Under the pieces are notes generated by a model. That model made no database searches, had not been told where the DNA came from, and worked only from the letters and a program-made list of their open reading frames with translations. A stretch of DNA of 64,000 bases, taken from assembly GCA_024529925.1 (NCBI GenBank), contig JAFEUB010001102.1:1789501-1853500 (forward strand), given 5' to 3'. Source of the DNA: Ophthalmolycus amberensis. Taxonomy: Eukaryota; Chordata; Actinopteri; Perciformes; Zoarcidae. Below, one piece after another: positions 1-11,952 of this stretch; the stretch's first letter is position 1, and every line of letters starts with the position of its first letter. The position numbers and the translations under genes are program-made.

Positions 1-1457
1 GGGGGGGGGGGAGTCTCCCATTGAAAATCCCATTCGGAGGGTCTGGCCCTCTTCTTTTGACTCAGCTGTTAGCCTGGTAGCACTTTGTACACGCACACAT
101 GATGTGTCGGGCTAATCGCTAAAGAGCAGCTGCAACTGTTCTGCAATGATGAAAACACACACCCCACGATGACGATGCTGACCTCAATGGGCTTTTAAGT
201 CCTAAAAGCAAACCATCATCTCCCCAAGAATGCTCATCTCCCCTAATAGATATTTTAACTGCAGTTTATGCATAAAAGCAACTGACATTAACTGTCGGGA
301 GGGTTTTGATTAAAGCGCTTCTCTCGGTTTCCGTTCCCATGCAGTCATAGCAGAAGGCAGACAGTAATCGTCTTTCATAATTCAAGCCTCATAAGTCCTA
401 AATTGAATCTCTGAGATGCATTTCCCCTAATGTAATCCCGATTTATTGAATTACATATCTGCTTTGGATTTATTATTTGCACTACGCGTACGCATCTATC
501 AAGAGTTTTTATTTCATAGGAAGCACAGAGGACTTTCAATGGGCTGGCCATTGAGTTACAACGGTAAACTAACATGGGCTGCATAAAATACTGGACTATC
601 AAGTGCTCAACAAGTAAGAAGTGAAAGTAAGTTATGTGCCAGAACTGTTTCCCAATAAGAAGGCTGTTCAAACTTCAGAGGAATGGAATATTGGCTGCAC
701 ATAACTAAGACTGTGCAGCAGCCTTTTTACTGAAGCGCGGAACAATTGATGGCAATATGAACACATTTTAATGAGTCTGATGATCACTGGGATTCAAAGC
801 TAATATGAGTATCACAACAAAACGCAGCTTTGGGAAATGTGAGGCAGGCGAGCCAATGCCAAGAATTCCACATTAATCGGTGTGTGAAATTAAATTATGA
901 ATTGGATTTTTTTTTTTTTTTTGTTGGATTGGATTTCTAACCAGACGGAGAACATGCTATGATGTCTAAAAAGCCTTGACTTTTCTTAGTCTACTTTTTA
1001 GTTTGTCTACTTCCGACTGACTCCTCTCGGACTACGAAGAATCTACCAGAAACATAAGTAACAAAAGGGCTCATATTCACAACTCATCTGTATGATATTA
1101 ACACACGACGTATCAGATTACAGATTTTAGGGAATGGGTTGTGCCTTTCTGTTTATATACGAGTATATACTATGTATATAAATATTAATTTAAATTCTTG
1201 TTTAAGTTTTGAATATTTCGTGCTGCATTAAAAAGGTTTACACTTGAATTTTAATTCCTGTTAAATATGAAGATTTCTTACCAAGTTAAGTCCTTTTATG
1301 TATTTATTTCAACACATACAACGTAGCAACTTTATACACGGATAGTCAATGTTGCGTTAATCAATCAATTAATGCTACGAGATAACACTGTGATGTGAAA
1401 GCACCATGCCGTTAATCCAAATGAAATGCCCGACTAAGGGAAAGGGATAACACTGCA
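1..1457. other. Non-coding stretch, no gene recognised
   Basis: The stretch opens with an 11-base G run at 1-11 and is otherwise AT-rich. Frames here are short, lack codon-like structure and resemble no family I know. A T-run at about 908-922 is the only simple repeat of note. I see no splice-flanked exon or recognisable mobile element before the foldback element that starts near 1458. Confidence 0.6.
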
Positions 1458-1806
1458 GTTGAAGGGAGTGTGCATGAGACTGACACGGCACAGCCATAAT
1501 GACATGACACCTGTAACGAACATGACGATCCACTGACGTCGAGGTCAAGCAAATTATTCATTCGACAATTATAATGATCTCATGACAGCCAATGTCAAAA
1601 AACCAGCCATTTGTGACATTTGAAGTTCTGATGCAACGTTAATAACACGTACGGCTAAAAATAATGAGGCCTGCTACGGCATAATTGACTGAATGACACT
1701 AAATGACAACAGTCGAACATTTATAGAGACTCCTGCATGTCCGTGACAGGTGTCATGTCATGGTTCTGCCGGTGTCATTGTGGGTCTTATGCACACAGCT
1801 TCAAAG
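1458..1806. mobile_element. Foldback/MITE-like element with long imperfect terminal inverted repeats
   Basis: The two ends are inverted copies of each other. The outer arms read gtgtgcatgagac on the left and, on the reverse strand, gtgtgcataagac on the right. Further in, a perfect 16-base inverted pair ATGACATGACACCTGT occurs near 1497 and again, inverted, near 1745. The arms are imperfect but extend over at least 50-70 bases. The interior is AT-rich and has no coding frame. This is the layout of a non-autonomous DNA transposon. I cannot assign a superfamily because the target duplication is not clear, so the outer limits are approximate. Confidence 0.6.
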
Positions 1807-2104
1807 GGAAACCAAGAATAGATCATGTATTATACTAGCTGCAGGATGGTCCACAGACAAACATTAGGAGGTTTGTCATCAGACCTTTCTTTCTTAAATA
1901 GCTTTATATTTTCAGGGGAATATGGTTTGAAACAAAAAGGAGTGTACAGGAAGAGGAGGATTAGAGATGGGCCTGTAAGTGCTGATATTATTGAGGGTAA
2001 CTTCCATATTATTCAACCTCGACCCTATCTTCCCATGTTTTTGGTTTTGGTCCCATTTCCTGTTTAGCACTCGGCGGCAGATGCAGTATAATCAATATCA
2101 ATTG

Positions 2105-2330
2105 GTAATATCAGTGTAGGTGCATCCCGAACCACAGACACTTTGAAAGCTTTGGGAACAGCGCCTGAACTTCCAGAACACTTTATCATATATGTCGCTT
2201 CCTGGGAGAGGCGCTGGAATCGGGCTATAAATAGCTTGGGTGGAAGAGGGTCAAGAACACAAGTGGATGACTTCATCTTGCTAATTGCGACACTGATTGC
2301 ATCTTCTGTCATCATAATATAGAATGACAC
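2105..2330 (-). mobile_element. LINE open-reading-frame remnant (L2/CR1-like)
   Basis: Read on the minus strand, the translation contains AISKMKSSTCVLDPLPPKLF. This matches in style the segment just before the reverse transcriptase of L2/CR1-type fish LINEs, a K-P-S/T-S-C-x-L-D-P-x-P-x-x-L pattern. The better-preserved LINE at 21.6-22.9 kb carries the equivalent segment (KPSSCPLDIIPTSLF). Homology fades after about 75 codons and there is no reverse transcriptase core. It is a short dead fragment. The exact clade cannot be settled by eye. Confidence 0.6.
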
Positions 2331-2532
2331 TTTAGGTGGAGGTTCATGGACATGGAGATGTCAGGGACTTGTTACATCCACATTACACTGATACAAGTGA
2401 CTTATTGGACCTGTAATTATTACCTTTATTATTCGTTTGAATTCTACAAGAAATTATCATTTCAGTGCTTTTACTTTGTAATTGTAATTGGGGGGGGAGG
2501 TCACCTTGATGAAGCTCCCATGTGCATCCCTT

Positions 2533-2540
<8 letters not shown>

Positions 2541-2597
<57 letters not shown>
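2541..2597. repeat. (AC)n microsatellite
   Basis: An uninterrupted AC dinucleotide array of about 28 units. Open frames crossing it on either strand are low-complexity TH or CV repeats and not genes. Confidence 0.95.
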
Positions 2598-2599
<2 letters not shown>

Positions 2600-2600
<1 letters not shown>

Positions 2601-5600
2601 AAGGTACCGGTAACTGAAACGGTAAAACTTGATGGATGTGTCTTGTATCTTTTGTTTAAACTGTTTATCAGAGGTATTGGTTTAAATTAGTTGTCGTTTT
2701 AGATGCTGTAGTTTGTGTTGCCGCTCAATAGTACATTATACTGGGGAGACTACTGTATCAATTGAATTAGCAAGGTGGATCACCTCTTTTGTTTCCGATC
2801 AAAGAGGAGTTCAGAAGAATAACGACTGGAGCGAACCACTACCACATATTCCTGGAGATATTTTGAACAAAACAGAGGTGGCAGAGACAAAAATACATGG
2901 CGGAGTTTAAAAATGATATAATTGTGGTCAAATTATTTTGGGCTCATGGACACAGAGAATAGATACCTGACGACACATTTGGACACATTCAATATTTTTG
3001 TTGGTTTCTGGTGTTCTCTGATAATGTTTTGGTAACATGAGCCCTGCTTTAAAGAAATGTATTCCAAAAAAATACATTTTAGTCATGTACAAACCCGCAG
3101 GCCAGTTATATACGTATATGCCACACGGCAGTTTATAGCTTAGCTTAGCTTCCATGCCGGGACTCCTGTCTGCTTCTCCAAACTGGGACCGTGCAGACCA
3201 CCTTCTAAGGTACTGTCGGTAATACACTGACTATGCATTAGGATGTATGTGGATGCATGTAGCAACGTCACCGGGCAGAAACCTCCGTCGGTCACGTGGG
3301 TTTTAGAAATGCTTACGAAAATAGCATTTTGGAGCTAAAACATATACTTCGACCAAATATTGAATGTTTAAAATCAGCCAATATTCAAATCATTAGAACC
3401 CCATGATCCAAATAAAAAGGTCCCTCCACAAAAAAAAAACGTGGAGATGGGGCTTTGAAGGAATATTTCCTCGCACACTTCTGAGAGCCGGCCAAGAAGC
3501 TTACACCTACAGTCCTGACATACATCAAGGAGGTGAAGCACTTCTGGGACAAATCCTGCACACAGCAGGAACCCATCAAAGGGCTGGAGTCCATCATCTT
3601 TTATATCCTTCCCAATGTTCAATTAAACATTCTTTCATTTAAATCATGGGATACTTTGATGTACAAAGACAGCGTCTTCCTGCCTCAATCAAACATCATA
3701 CATTTTTAAATATTATAGTTCACTGTATAACTGTTGATATTTGTAGAGTAATTGTGAGAAACTAGTTATTCTGGGAGGTTTTTTTCAGATGTCAGTGAGA
3801 AGTGTGACCAGGCGCCTCATGGCTGACTTACTTCATTGGAAGAGAGCGCGTCTTTAGGCAGCGTTGCAACACCTGGCAGTGCAACATCCCCTAATATAAC
3901 ACGTATTCTTTCGTCCATCTCCGTGATGGAGACTTCCCCTTTTACTCCTGTTGGACTCATCGATGGTCTTGCTGAAGCAACACTTTTTTTTCCCCCATGT
4001 TTGTATCGAACCTTTTAACCAATGCAGTACGAGAAAGTTAAGATGAGAATATGAAAATATGTTCTTGCGTGAGGCCCAATGTCTCTCATTCCCTTGACTG
4101 CGGCACATTGGCCCGATGCTGAAGCTCTAAATAATGGACACAAAGGAGAAAGCTCTTGCACAGGTGATAGATGATGGAAAAGCTGGGAGGACTGCATGTA
4201 GTGACTTTGTCCTGCGCAACCTCTCACTACTCACTGCGCCTAAGATATTAAACAAACGTTCTTTCTGTAGTTTTCAGCGAGCTCTTTGTTGTGTGCAGTG
4301 AAACATGTCTGACACATTTGAATTTCAAATCAGCATCCTTTGAAGATGGGGAAAAAAAACAAAAATCCTCTTCCATTTGAAATAAGTGGATATGCGTGGC
4401 GGGGTGCACTACAGTGATTTCCCGTGGTCAGACAGCCACACTGGGTCAAACATGTACGCACAGGATCATCTCTGAAAGTGGAGGCTGATTACAGGCTCCT
4501 GTCCGGCTGGAGACATCTCCATCTGATTGCGCCCTTGTCTAATAGAGCTGGTTTCAAGATTAAAGGTATGATAGAAACATTTTTACTTGTTTTTTTACAG
4601 ACCTGATTCCAGCTGCTCTTGACATGACCACCGATGCTTCTGGGAGGTAAAGAGCTCTCTGCAGGACAGAGGTCATTCTATGTGCACGTCTCTCTCCTGG
4701 TGTTCTCTTTACCTGCTCGTCAGGCAAGATGAGAGGCTCAGAGTGAGAGGACAGGGAGCTTCTGTGGCTACGTTACTGCTGACTTTGTCCGAATGTCCCT
4801 CACGAGTTTTATTCAGCTGTGGTGTTGAGCACCGTCAAGTTGAAAGATAAAGAAAGATGCAAGCGTAAAACGTAAAAAAAGTTATCCAAATTAGAAGGTA
4901 ACACTTTAAAACTCAACTAAAGAAAAAAAGATCTAAAGTGAAAAAGAAAAAGTTTCCAAATGACATGTCTGGTGATACAATGGGCAGGTAATCACATCTT
5001 CAGGATTGCTGCATTCGGATTCATAATACACTCTGATTTTTCCGCAATCTGAGAGAAGGCGCTCCTGACCCGAGATGTTCAAAGAGTGATTTAGAGTCGG
5101 CGGAGGAACTGTGCATGAGAGAACATGAGAAGTAGCAGCTCAAAATGTCACCGTCAACCGAGGAGCAACCAATGTAGCATGCAGACGTCTTGTCTCAGTC
5201 CCCGTCTACTGAGGACAGAGGCAGAGCGACGAGTTCAAAGAAAGTATACGCAGAGACAATCGAGGGCAAACAAAAACAATGTCTGTAGGGCATGCGACCC
5301 CGTGTACATCGCTCTCCCAGGAGCTTTCCCAGCCTCTCAGCCTCCCAGAGGGTTTCCCAATCTGTTAGCATGGCTGGGCTCTGCCTGTCCTCGGGGTGGG
5401 GGTACGAGTCCCCTCCTGCTGCTGTACAAATACTCATCCGCAGTCTGATCCCTGCTCTGCGAGGCAGCGATCAGACTGCGGCCCATTTAGAGTCGCAGCC
5501 AGAGTAGCAGTGATTCTATTACAAAACAAAGTTTGACGATGCCGTGTTATCGCTGCGTGTCGCCAGCGGCGCGTCGCGTGCACCGTTTGACGGCCGCCGC

Positions 5601-6779
5601 CCGTTTGAAGCGAGGACTTAATGTTTGCATGTGCAGGCCTGTGTGAGGAGAAGCGTAGTGGAGTGCTATCTAGGAGTACAGCTCAGCAGAATAAACCGCA
5701 CTCAGGTTTCCACACAGAGCTCTCGTGATTAGATCCTCCAAAGGCCTCGCTGGAGATAACACTCGTGAGGATAAGCCTGTGCATGGCGGGACATGTAGCT
5801 ACAGAGTGTGTGTATGTGTGTGTGTGCGTTTCTGTTTACGTGGGGGGTGATGGCGAGCATGAAACCTCACCTGGCGAGCATGTAATATTGTTGTCAAGGC
5901 CACAGACACCTCCAGAGCACACGGCGCTCAGAGGAGATGAAGGCTGACAGCCGCCATTTCTAAGCAGATTATTTCTCCTCCGTATTGAACTCTTCCTGTG
6001 CGCTTGTTGAGCCCACACCGCCAGTACACAGGAGGCGGACTGCAAGTCATGTTAATCTGGAAAATTCATCACAAAGGGTCGGAATGTCACAGTGGATATT
6101 AAATGGAAGCCTATCCGGTGCCTCGCCGCTGGATCGTGTGGAGGCACTTTTGTGACATCGAAGCTGGAGCTGAGGCAGACCCAGGCCTGACTGGATGCCT
6201 GTAGGTTAAGACTATCACAGTAGTCATCTTCACATTAATGAAGCTGGAAATAAGAAGCTAGTTAGCTACACTATCATCTTCAGCTTGTAGGTTGAGTGGC
6301 TGCTCGAAGCCCAGAACCTCATGGGTCATGGAGACTCTAGGTCCCATTAACACCACATTACTAGCATCTGTAGTTTCACAGTGAAGAGCCGCTGACTTCC
6401 AGCCGGGCAAATACGGCCTTCATGAAATAAATAAAGATTCATACAAACGTTTAACACAAGGGTATAAACGGACACGGCCAGCTGAAATAATCAAAATGAA
6501 TTTGGGTGTATAAGAAAACATCTGGTTTGTCTTCAGGCCTCACACCGCACCATATATAGTAACAGATTTATAAAAGGAGCCGCGTACATGCTTGTTTTCA
6601 CTTCAAAAACTCTTTGAACGAGCCGGCTGCTGAGATTAGAAAGACTTTAGTGAGGCAGAGTTGCATCCTTCCGTTAAACGTTGTTGCAGTCAGAGTGTGT
6701 GTATTAAAGAGGCACTAAGCTGAGACTCTATGCGCTTTGTTGTAGTACTTTGTTTCATCCTAGTTGTGGAATCCTGTGA
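2600..6779. other. Non-coding stretch, one unidentified 74-codon open frame
   Basis: I see no recognisable gene. A stop-to-stop frame at 3485-3709 (+) encodes a protein-like peptide that includes KEVKHFWDKSCTQQEPIKGLE, but it has no Met start, clear splice sites or family I can name. It may be a retroelement or pseudogene scrap. A small GC-rich patch lies at about 5540-5620. Short GT runs occur near 5805-5827. Confidence 0.5.
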
Positions 6780-6792
6780 AGTATATATATAC

Positions 6793-6864
<72 letters not shown>
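6780..6864. repeat. (TA)n microsatellite with TACATA interruptions
   Basis: An AT dinucleotide array broken by several ACAT steps and ending in a short ACAC tail. It explains the low-complexity Tyr-Ile frames seen on the minus strand. Confidence 0.95.
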
Positions 6865-6917
6865 GATTGTCTTGCAATGCATCTCTTGCATTGAGTATCG
6901 CAGAATTGCATTGTGAT

Positions 6918-7267
6918 TAGGGTTGGGGATCGTTTGGGTTTTTTCCGATACCGGTGCTAAAACGATGCTTTTAAAACGATACCGGTGCCTAAACGGTGCC
7001 TGAACCGATACTTTTTTCTTCAAATTGAACAATATATTTACTGTTTAAAGTATACTATAAATATAAATAAATACAAAACACTTGGCTTCAAACTACAGCT
7101 TCAAACTTTTTAACTTCAAACTATGAACAATATATTAACTGTTAACAGTTTACAGTATACTTAAATAAATATAAATAAATACAAAACACACACACACACT
7201 CTGTACACACACTACAGCTTCAAACTTCAGCAATTCTTTCGAGGGAGGTTTTCGGTACCCAACCCTA
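6918..7267. mobile_element. hAT-type MITE, 350 bp, with perfect 8-bp target duplication
   Basis: The element begins TAGGGTTGGG and ends CCCAACCCTA, a perfect 10-bp terminal inverted repeat. It is flanked on both sides by the identical octamer ATTGTGAT (6910-6917 and 7268-7275), the 8-bp duplication typical of hAT insertions. The interior holds two diverged direct copies of a roughly 95-bp block (about 7030-7110 and 7129-7225). Each contains AATATATT, AAATATAAATAAATAC and CTACAGCTTCAAACTT. There is no transposase, so it must have been mobilised by an element elsewhere. Confidence 0.85.
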
Positions 7268-7275
7268 ATTGTGAT

Positions 7276-9260
7276 GCCATCGTTATTGTGGGCAACGTAT
7301 CACTAGTCTGTTGAAATGAAAATGTTTGAAACAGAGGACACTCTGTGCATCGACAGAGAAAAGTCTCTTCGATCAAAACTAATGTTCCAGCAGATGAGAC
7401 CATTAATAAGCAAGCTAATTTGTGTATTTACCAGTATATACATCTTGCTTGGTGATCATACTTCTATACTGCCTGAAAACAACTGGTGCTTTGGCTGGTT
7501 TTGATTTGTCTGTTACCTGGCAACATCTTCAGTATCAGCAACACTGTAGAAAAAAGGCCATATATGAATTAAAGAGCCAAAGAGGGGAGCCAAACACAGT
7601 GTTCTCACCCGCTGTCGGCTGTGCTTGTGTCCCCAGAGAGCTGCTGAGTGACCACAGTTGGAAGGTGTTGGGCCATTTCGCCTCACTGTGGCAAAGAAAT
7701 AAGGTTCTCCAAGACTTGCAAACACTTTGAGAAAAACAATATTTTCAGGGATTCACAGTTATGAATTAAAAGCCTGCTCAGCTTAAAAACACATTGAATA
7801 TGTATTTCCCCCGTGCCTGACCTTCTGAACTAATTGTATACTGTAAGCGATGTGAAGCGCACTCTTGCGTGCTGCGGCGGTGGAGGCAACCGGGGTCGGT
7901 TGCCTCCACACACACACACACCACGTCTCCATGCCGAGGCCCCGAGGCGGCAGTGTTAGCGCTAAATTGACAAAGCAAGTAGATGTGACAGGAGGAGTCA
8001 TACAATTGCATTTTGTCGGATCAGTGTTTTCTCCTCCTCTCTTGTCCCTCAGCACTTCAAAAATTAGATCATTGCTCAATTCAAACCAATATGATTCATC
8101 ATAGGCTGGATCCACGATACCCACTCGTTGAGTTAAGATGGAGGAGGATGAACCCGGGAGCCGCTGGGGACACAGCATGTAGATTAGCTGTAGTCCTGGA
8201 CAGCACTGCAATTTCTGCCCCGTCCTTGACGAATACACATCATCTTCATGACTGTAAGATGTTTCATCAGAGCTGAGATTTCACTGTCATTTAAGGCCAT
8301 TCGTGGCTTTCAGGTACAGCATTATCTCCCCCCTCAGACATTGTAAGGCGATGACTGCAGCAGAGCCACTCTGATGGCAGCGCGGACAATCATGTTGTTA
8401 GAGAGATTGACATGTTTTGCCGTCGGCATTAGATATGTTCACAATCTGAAAGACGGTCATGTGGTGCGTGCATTCGTTACAATGGAATAATTGTTGCTTC
8501 CCGGGGAATAGCCTATAAAAGCCCAATGGCCTAGCAAGGATTCGTGGCTCTTTTTGTGGGCACTGGCTGCTCGGCCCACAGCTTTTTTGATTGCATGAGA
8601 AAGGCAGCCCTCTGGGCAAAGATGGAATGTATCAACGCTATCGCAGCTCCCCTCCCATCCCTAATTTCTTGGGTGCTATACAGTGGAGTAGGGTTGCGGA
8701 GAGGCTCGGTGAAGCGTGAAGCTCTGGCTGAATACCGGGTCAGCTAACAATCTCAGACCACATAGATACAGTGGCCTGAGCTTCATATTGGCCCAGACCT
8801 ACTGCCGGGCAAACTGAGGAGAGCTGTGATTGAAAACATTGGACTGAAGCTTTCTGTGAGTCCAAACTGCTGCTGAAAGCTGACCCCAAAGTAGAGGAGG
8901 GGGACATGAAGGTATTTTTAAGGGTTTTTTTGCAGTATTATAAAATTTAAAAAGGGATACTTTTTGAATTTTTACTTCATTAGCAATGTGAAGGAAAATA
9001 CATAAAGAATGTTTTGTTGTAGTTTGTTTTAATCAAAACATGAAGGCACATGAGGTATAAACCTACATCTGTTTTGAGAATAGCAGCCTGCCCAATAATG
9101 TAAATGCAATGTGATTCATTTATTAGTAATAACAGCCATGCGGTTGTTTTGAGTTGTTTGTGAACAGCATTGCTGAGCATCCCTCTTATTTACTGTTATT
9201 TTACTATTCAAAGTTTTTTCACCTCTTTTCATCACAGCCAAACTGGGAATTACTTCACAC
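7276..9260. other. Non-coding stretch, no gene recognised
   Basis: Frames here are short and overlap on both strands without homology I recognise. A short (CA)n run lies at about 7907-7921. I see no terminal repeats or splice-flanked coding exon. Confidence 0.6.
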
Positions 9261-9561
9261 TTATGGGGCGTTCACACCGGTCGCGTTGATTTTTTGACGC
9301 GCGTCGAGATTACATACAAAGTCTATGCACAGACGCGATGAGACTGGCGCGCCGCGATTTTGCGATGGCGCGGCGCGTTGGACGCGTTATTGCAGTGCGG
9401 TGGACGCGTTGGACGCCGCAAAATCGCCAACGCGCAAGTTGAAATTTTTCAACTTCTGCGAAATAATCGCGTGACGCTGTGGCGCGATAGCCTATCAGCG
9501 TTGAGTTGCTGCTCCCGTCATCAGTGCCGTAGCTCCTGCCGGTGCTGAATCACAAACAACA

Positions 9562-9627
9562 ATGGAGGACAAATTAATAGTGGCGGTTTGTGGGTTCCCC
9601 GAGCTCTACGATACCTCATATCAATAG
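9562..9627 (+). pseudogene. Truncated MADF/Myb-like protein start of a Harbinger element
   Basis: Twenty-one codons from ATG to an early TAG. The LIxAVxxxPELYD pattern is what I recognise from the first helix of MADF domains, which in fish Harbinger elements bind DNA as partners of the nuclease. The frame ends just where the domain should continue, and I see no continuation in other frames. It is a relic that supports the Harbinger call and not a working gene. Confidence 0.55.
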
Positions 9628-9787
9628 AGACCGGACCAAACTACGTGTATACATGTGTGTGTGTAAACCATACGGTACAAACAATGAATAGACGCTGCCG
9701 TATTTACGTCTACGTGACGTTATTGAGTGCTGGTGGAGCTGCTACGATGTTAGCATAGCCTAGCACCGATCCATCAGAGCTCCATTG

Positions 9788-9966
9788 AGAAGACAAGTAG
9801 CCTACAAATCGGCATCATTATGTAGTTATTTCGGAGTCCCTTTTTGTCGGAGAAGACAAGTACAACTCGGCATCATTATGTAGTTATTTCGGAGTCCCTT
9901 TTTGTCGGAGAAGACAAGTACAAATCGGCATCATTATGTAGTTATTTCGGAGTCCCTTTTTGTCGG
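9788..9966. repeat. Three tandem 58-bp repeats inside the Harbinger element
   Basis: The block GCATCATTATGTAGTTATTT followed by cggagtccctttttgtcgg recurs three times. Its ends lie at about 9850, 9908 and 9966, a period of exactly 58 bases. The first copy is about 5 bases longer (gtagcctac instead of gtac). Copies two and three differ only slightly, so the expansion is recent. Confidence 0.9.
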
Positions 9967-10385
9967 TTTATTTTCCGTTGAATCACAGCCAAATCAGTTT
10001 ATGTTGTGTTCCTACAGCTGTAGTAAACAGCGACCGGTGGCTTGCTAGACACAGTGAATACAGCTCGATACAATCCACGGAGCTCCTCTGAACAATATTA
10101 TGAACCAGACATGACTGCGTTTGGCATTCCGACGTTTGAGGGACTTCCACAACACGTACAAAGCAGCAATTGTCCTTATTCCTTTCACGGTTGATAGCGG
10201 AAAGTAATGGCGGCCAGGTGAACGGCTTCCAGTCGATAAACCACGCCCCCTCTCCGGCGCTACGAGATTTTGCGGCGTTTGGTCTGAACACGACCGGCGG
10301 CGCGTTGGACGCTTTTTTGCAGTGCGTTGGACGCGATTTTGCAGCGCGTCAAAAAATCAACGCGACCGGTGTGAACGCAGCATTA

Positions 10386-11814
10386 CACTTTCAAAGAAAC
10401 CGAAAAACTCTGAACCCACATGAAGGAAAAAGTCGCTGTTGGACCAGCGCTGTACAGAAGATGATGGTGAGCGGCGCGGCTGCGGGCGGCTCGTCTAGGG
10501 ATTTGGTGTGCTTCGTGCTTTTGTTCTCATCAAAAATAGCAAAAAAAAATGATTCAAGTGTTCGAGGTCTGGCAGCAGCAAGGCCGTCTTGTGTGTGGAC
10601 GCCACATGCATACAAGCCGCGGCTCCACTGCTCACAGGCTTCGTGTGGCTGCTGTGACTTTTAACATGGGCGGAAATGAGTAGCGAGAGACTCTGCGAAA
10701 AGAAACTCCCTCCTCCTCATGTACGTGTGCTAAACCAACCGTGTGCGTGTTCATCACAGTAGAGACGGTTTTGCTAAATCCATGTCGTGGCTGAACACCG
10801 GTGGCGCTGATGAAACCGGTATGCCGCCCACCCCCTACCTCCACGCCTGTCTTCTTCTTTGGGTTTTAATATATGTTTCGGTCAAATTTCCTTTTGCCAT
10901 TCTTTTTTCAGAACTGAAAGCTGGACTGCCCCTTAGAAAGCTTTTGTCTGGCATGTCTCTGCATTCCTTAAACAGTTCATGATGTAATAAGGGTCAGAAC
11001 CTCCTGCCCGCGATGATGAATGGCGCTACAGTCGGATCATGTAAAATGATCAGCTCTCTATGCAAATCCACAGCCAGTTAATAGCTGCTGATTGCTGCCC
11101 TATTACCGATTGTTGGTGTCTAACAAGTTCACAGTGAAATACCTCAGCGTGCCATTTATTGTCCGCCATAACTTACGATGCATTTTCGCAACATTAATAT
11201 CACAGGGCCTAATAAAAAAAGAATAATGTGATGAAAACGACGTCCACACATTTGCCCAGCTTTGAGACAGAGGACGGTGCCGTTCCCCCGTCTGCAGCAG
11301 GAGTCTCCATAGCTGCAAGCGTGCATGAGAGGGATGAAGTAACATTTGGCTGCTCAATTAATTTTAAAGGTTTTTACACTATTAAACACAATTTATCCAG
11401 CGGCTATTACAGCCTTCCCTCTCTCTTCCTTGTTGCTCTTTGATATTTTCGTTGCACTTGCAAAAAAATACACACACACACATTTTCAGAATATACTGTG
11501 GCGACCTACAAATAAGGACAGAGTAGATTGGAGAACATTGACATTTGACACCTCTTGGTCCTTGAGCTTTTGACAAAGCGTGGTACAAAACACAGAGAAC
11601 CGTCACACAGCTCAATACTGAACATCAATTAAACCTCACAAAAGGCATAGGAGACCACCGATGACCCCGACGGATGCACGTCATGACTTCTTTAAGTCGC
11701 CATGTGCTTCAGATTGCCTGTATGTGAAAACTTCTTTTGACGAATGTGTCTTTCGTGGTGGTCAGCTGCTGAATTTCCTGTTCTTTTATGCGTTTGAATG
11801 TTTGTTGATGGTGT
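10386..11814. other. Non-coding stretch, no gene recognised
   Basis: A GC-rich patch lies at about 10440-10500 and 10560-10660. Frames are not conserved-looking and overlap on both strands. I see no terminal repeats, splice-flanked exon or RNA gene. Confidence 0.55.
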
Positions 11815-11952
11815 TGCATGGAATCGCTGGGTGAGGCAGTGTCCTGGGGCTTGCTGGGTTGTGGTTCAAGTCCACAGCAGGTAACAGAGTGTGGACCGAT
11901 AGCTGGAGGGGTGCCTGTTTGCCTCCTGGGCACTACCGAGGTGCCTAGATCC
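11815..11952 (+). mobile_element. tRNA-derived SINE (HE1-like), 5' part; host of the nested insertions
   Basis: The head resembles a tRNA promoter: an A-box-like gaggcagtgtcc at about 11833 and a B-box-like GGTTCAAGTCC at 11863-11873. It is followed by the central block ctcctgggcactaccgaggt that is characteristic of common teleost HE1-type SINEs. The SINE stops at 11952, where a hAT element begins. It resumes at 13585-13615 (ctgctcggggcgccat) and again at about 18837-18932 (ggcagcccc and gtcctgtttgtgcgtgtg). The sense direction is plus. The RNA polymerase III promoter boxes are decayed, so activity is unlikely. Confidence 0.7.

Larger units (their letters stand above)
9264..10382. mobile_element. 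PIF-Harbinger-type element, non-autonomous, with a MADF-like coding remnant
   Basis: The ends are inverted repeats: GCGTTCACACCGGTCGCGTT starts at about 9268 and its reverse complement ends at about 10378. Homology continues inward over some 40 bp rich in GCG motifs. The flanks carry TTA on both sides (9261-9263, 10383-10385), as expected for the 3-bp TWA duplications of PIF-Harbinger. A short frame at 9562-9627 (+) reads MEDKLIVAVCGFPELYDTSY and then stops. That resembles the start of the MADF/Myb-like second protein of Harbinger elements. No nuclease frame is visible. Three tandem copies of a 58-bp block fill 9788-9966. Confidence 0.7.

Noticed and set aside
375..671. 98-codon minus-strand frame
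   Set aside because: No homology, no splice context and AT-rich composition; consistent with chance.
2346..2690. 114-codon frame across the (AC)n repeat
   Set aside because: More than a third is TH repeat from the microsatellite.
10170..10664. 164-codon plus-strand frame
   Set aside because: It runs across the right end of the Harbinger element into flanking DNA. The GC-rich inverted-repeat sequence accounts for the absence of stops.
11833..11873. Possible tRNA gene
   Set aside because: The A- and B-box-like motifs belong to the tRNA-derived head of a SINE; the rest does not fold as a cloverleaf and continues into SINE body.
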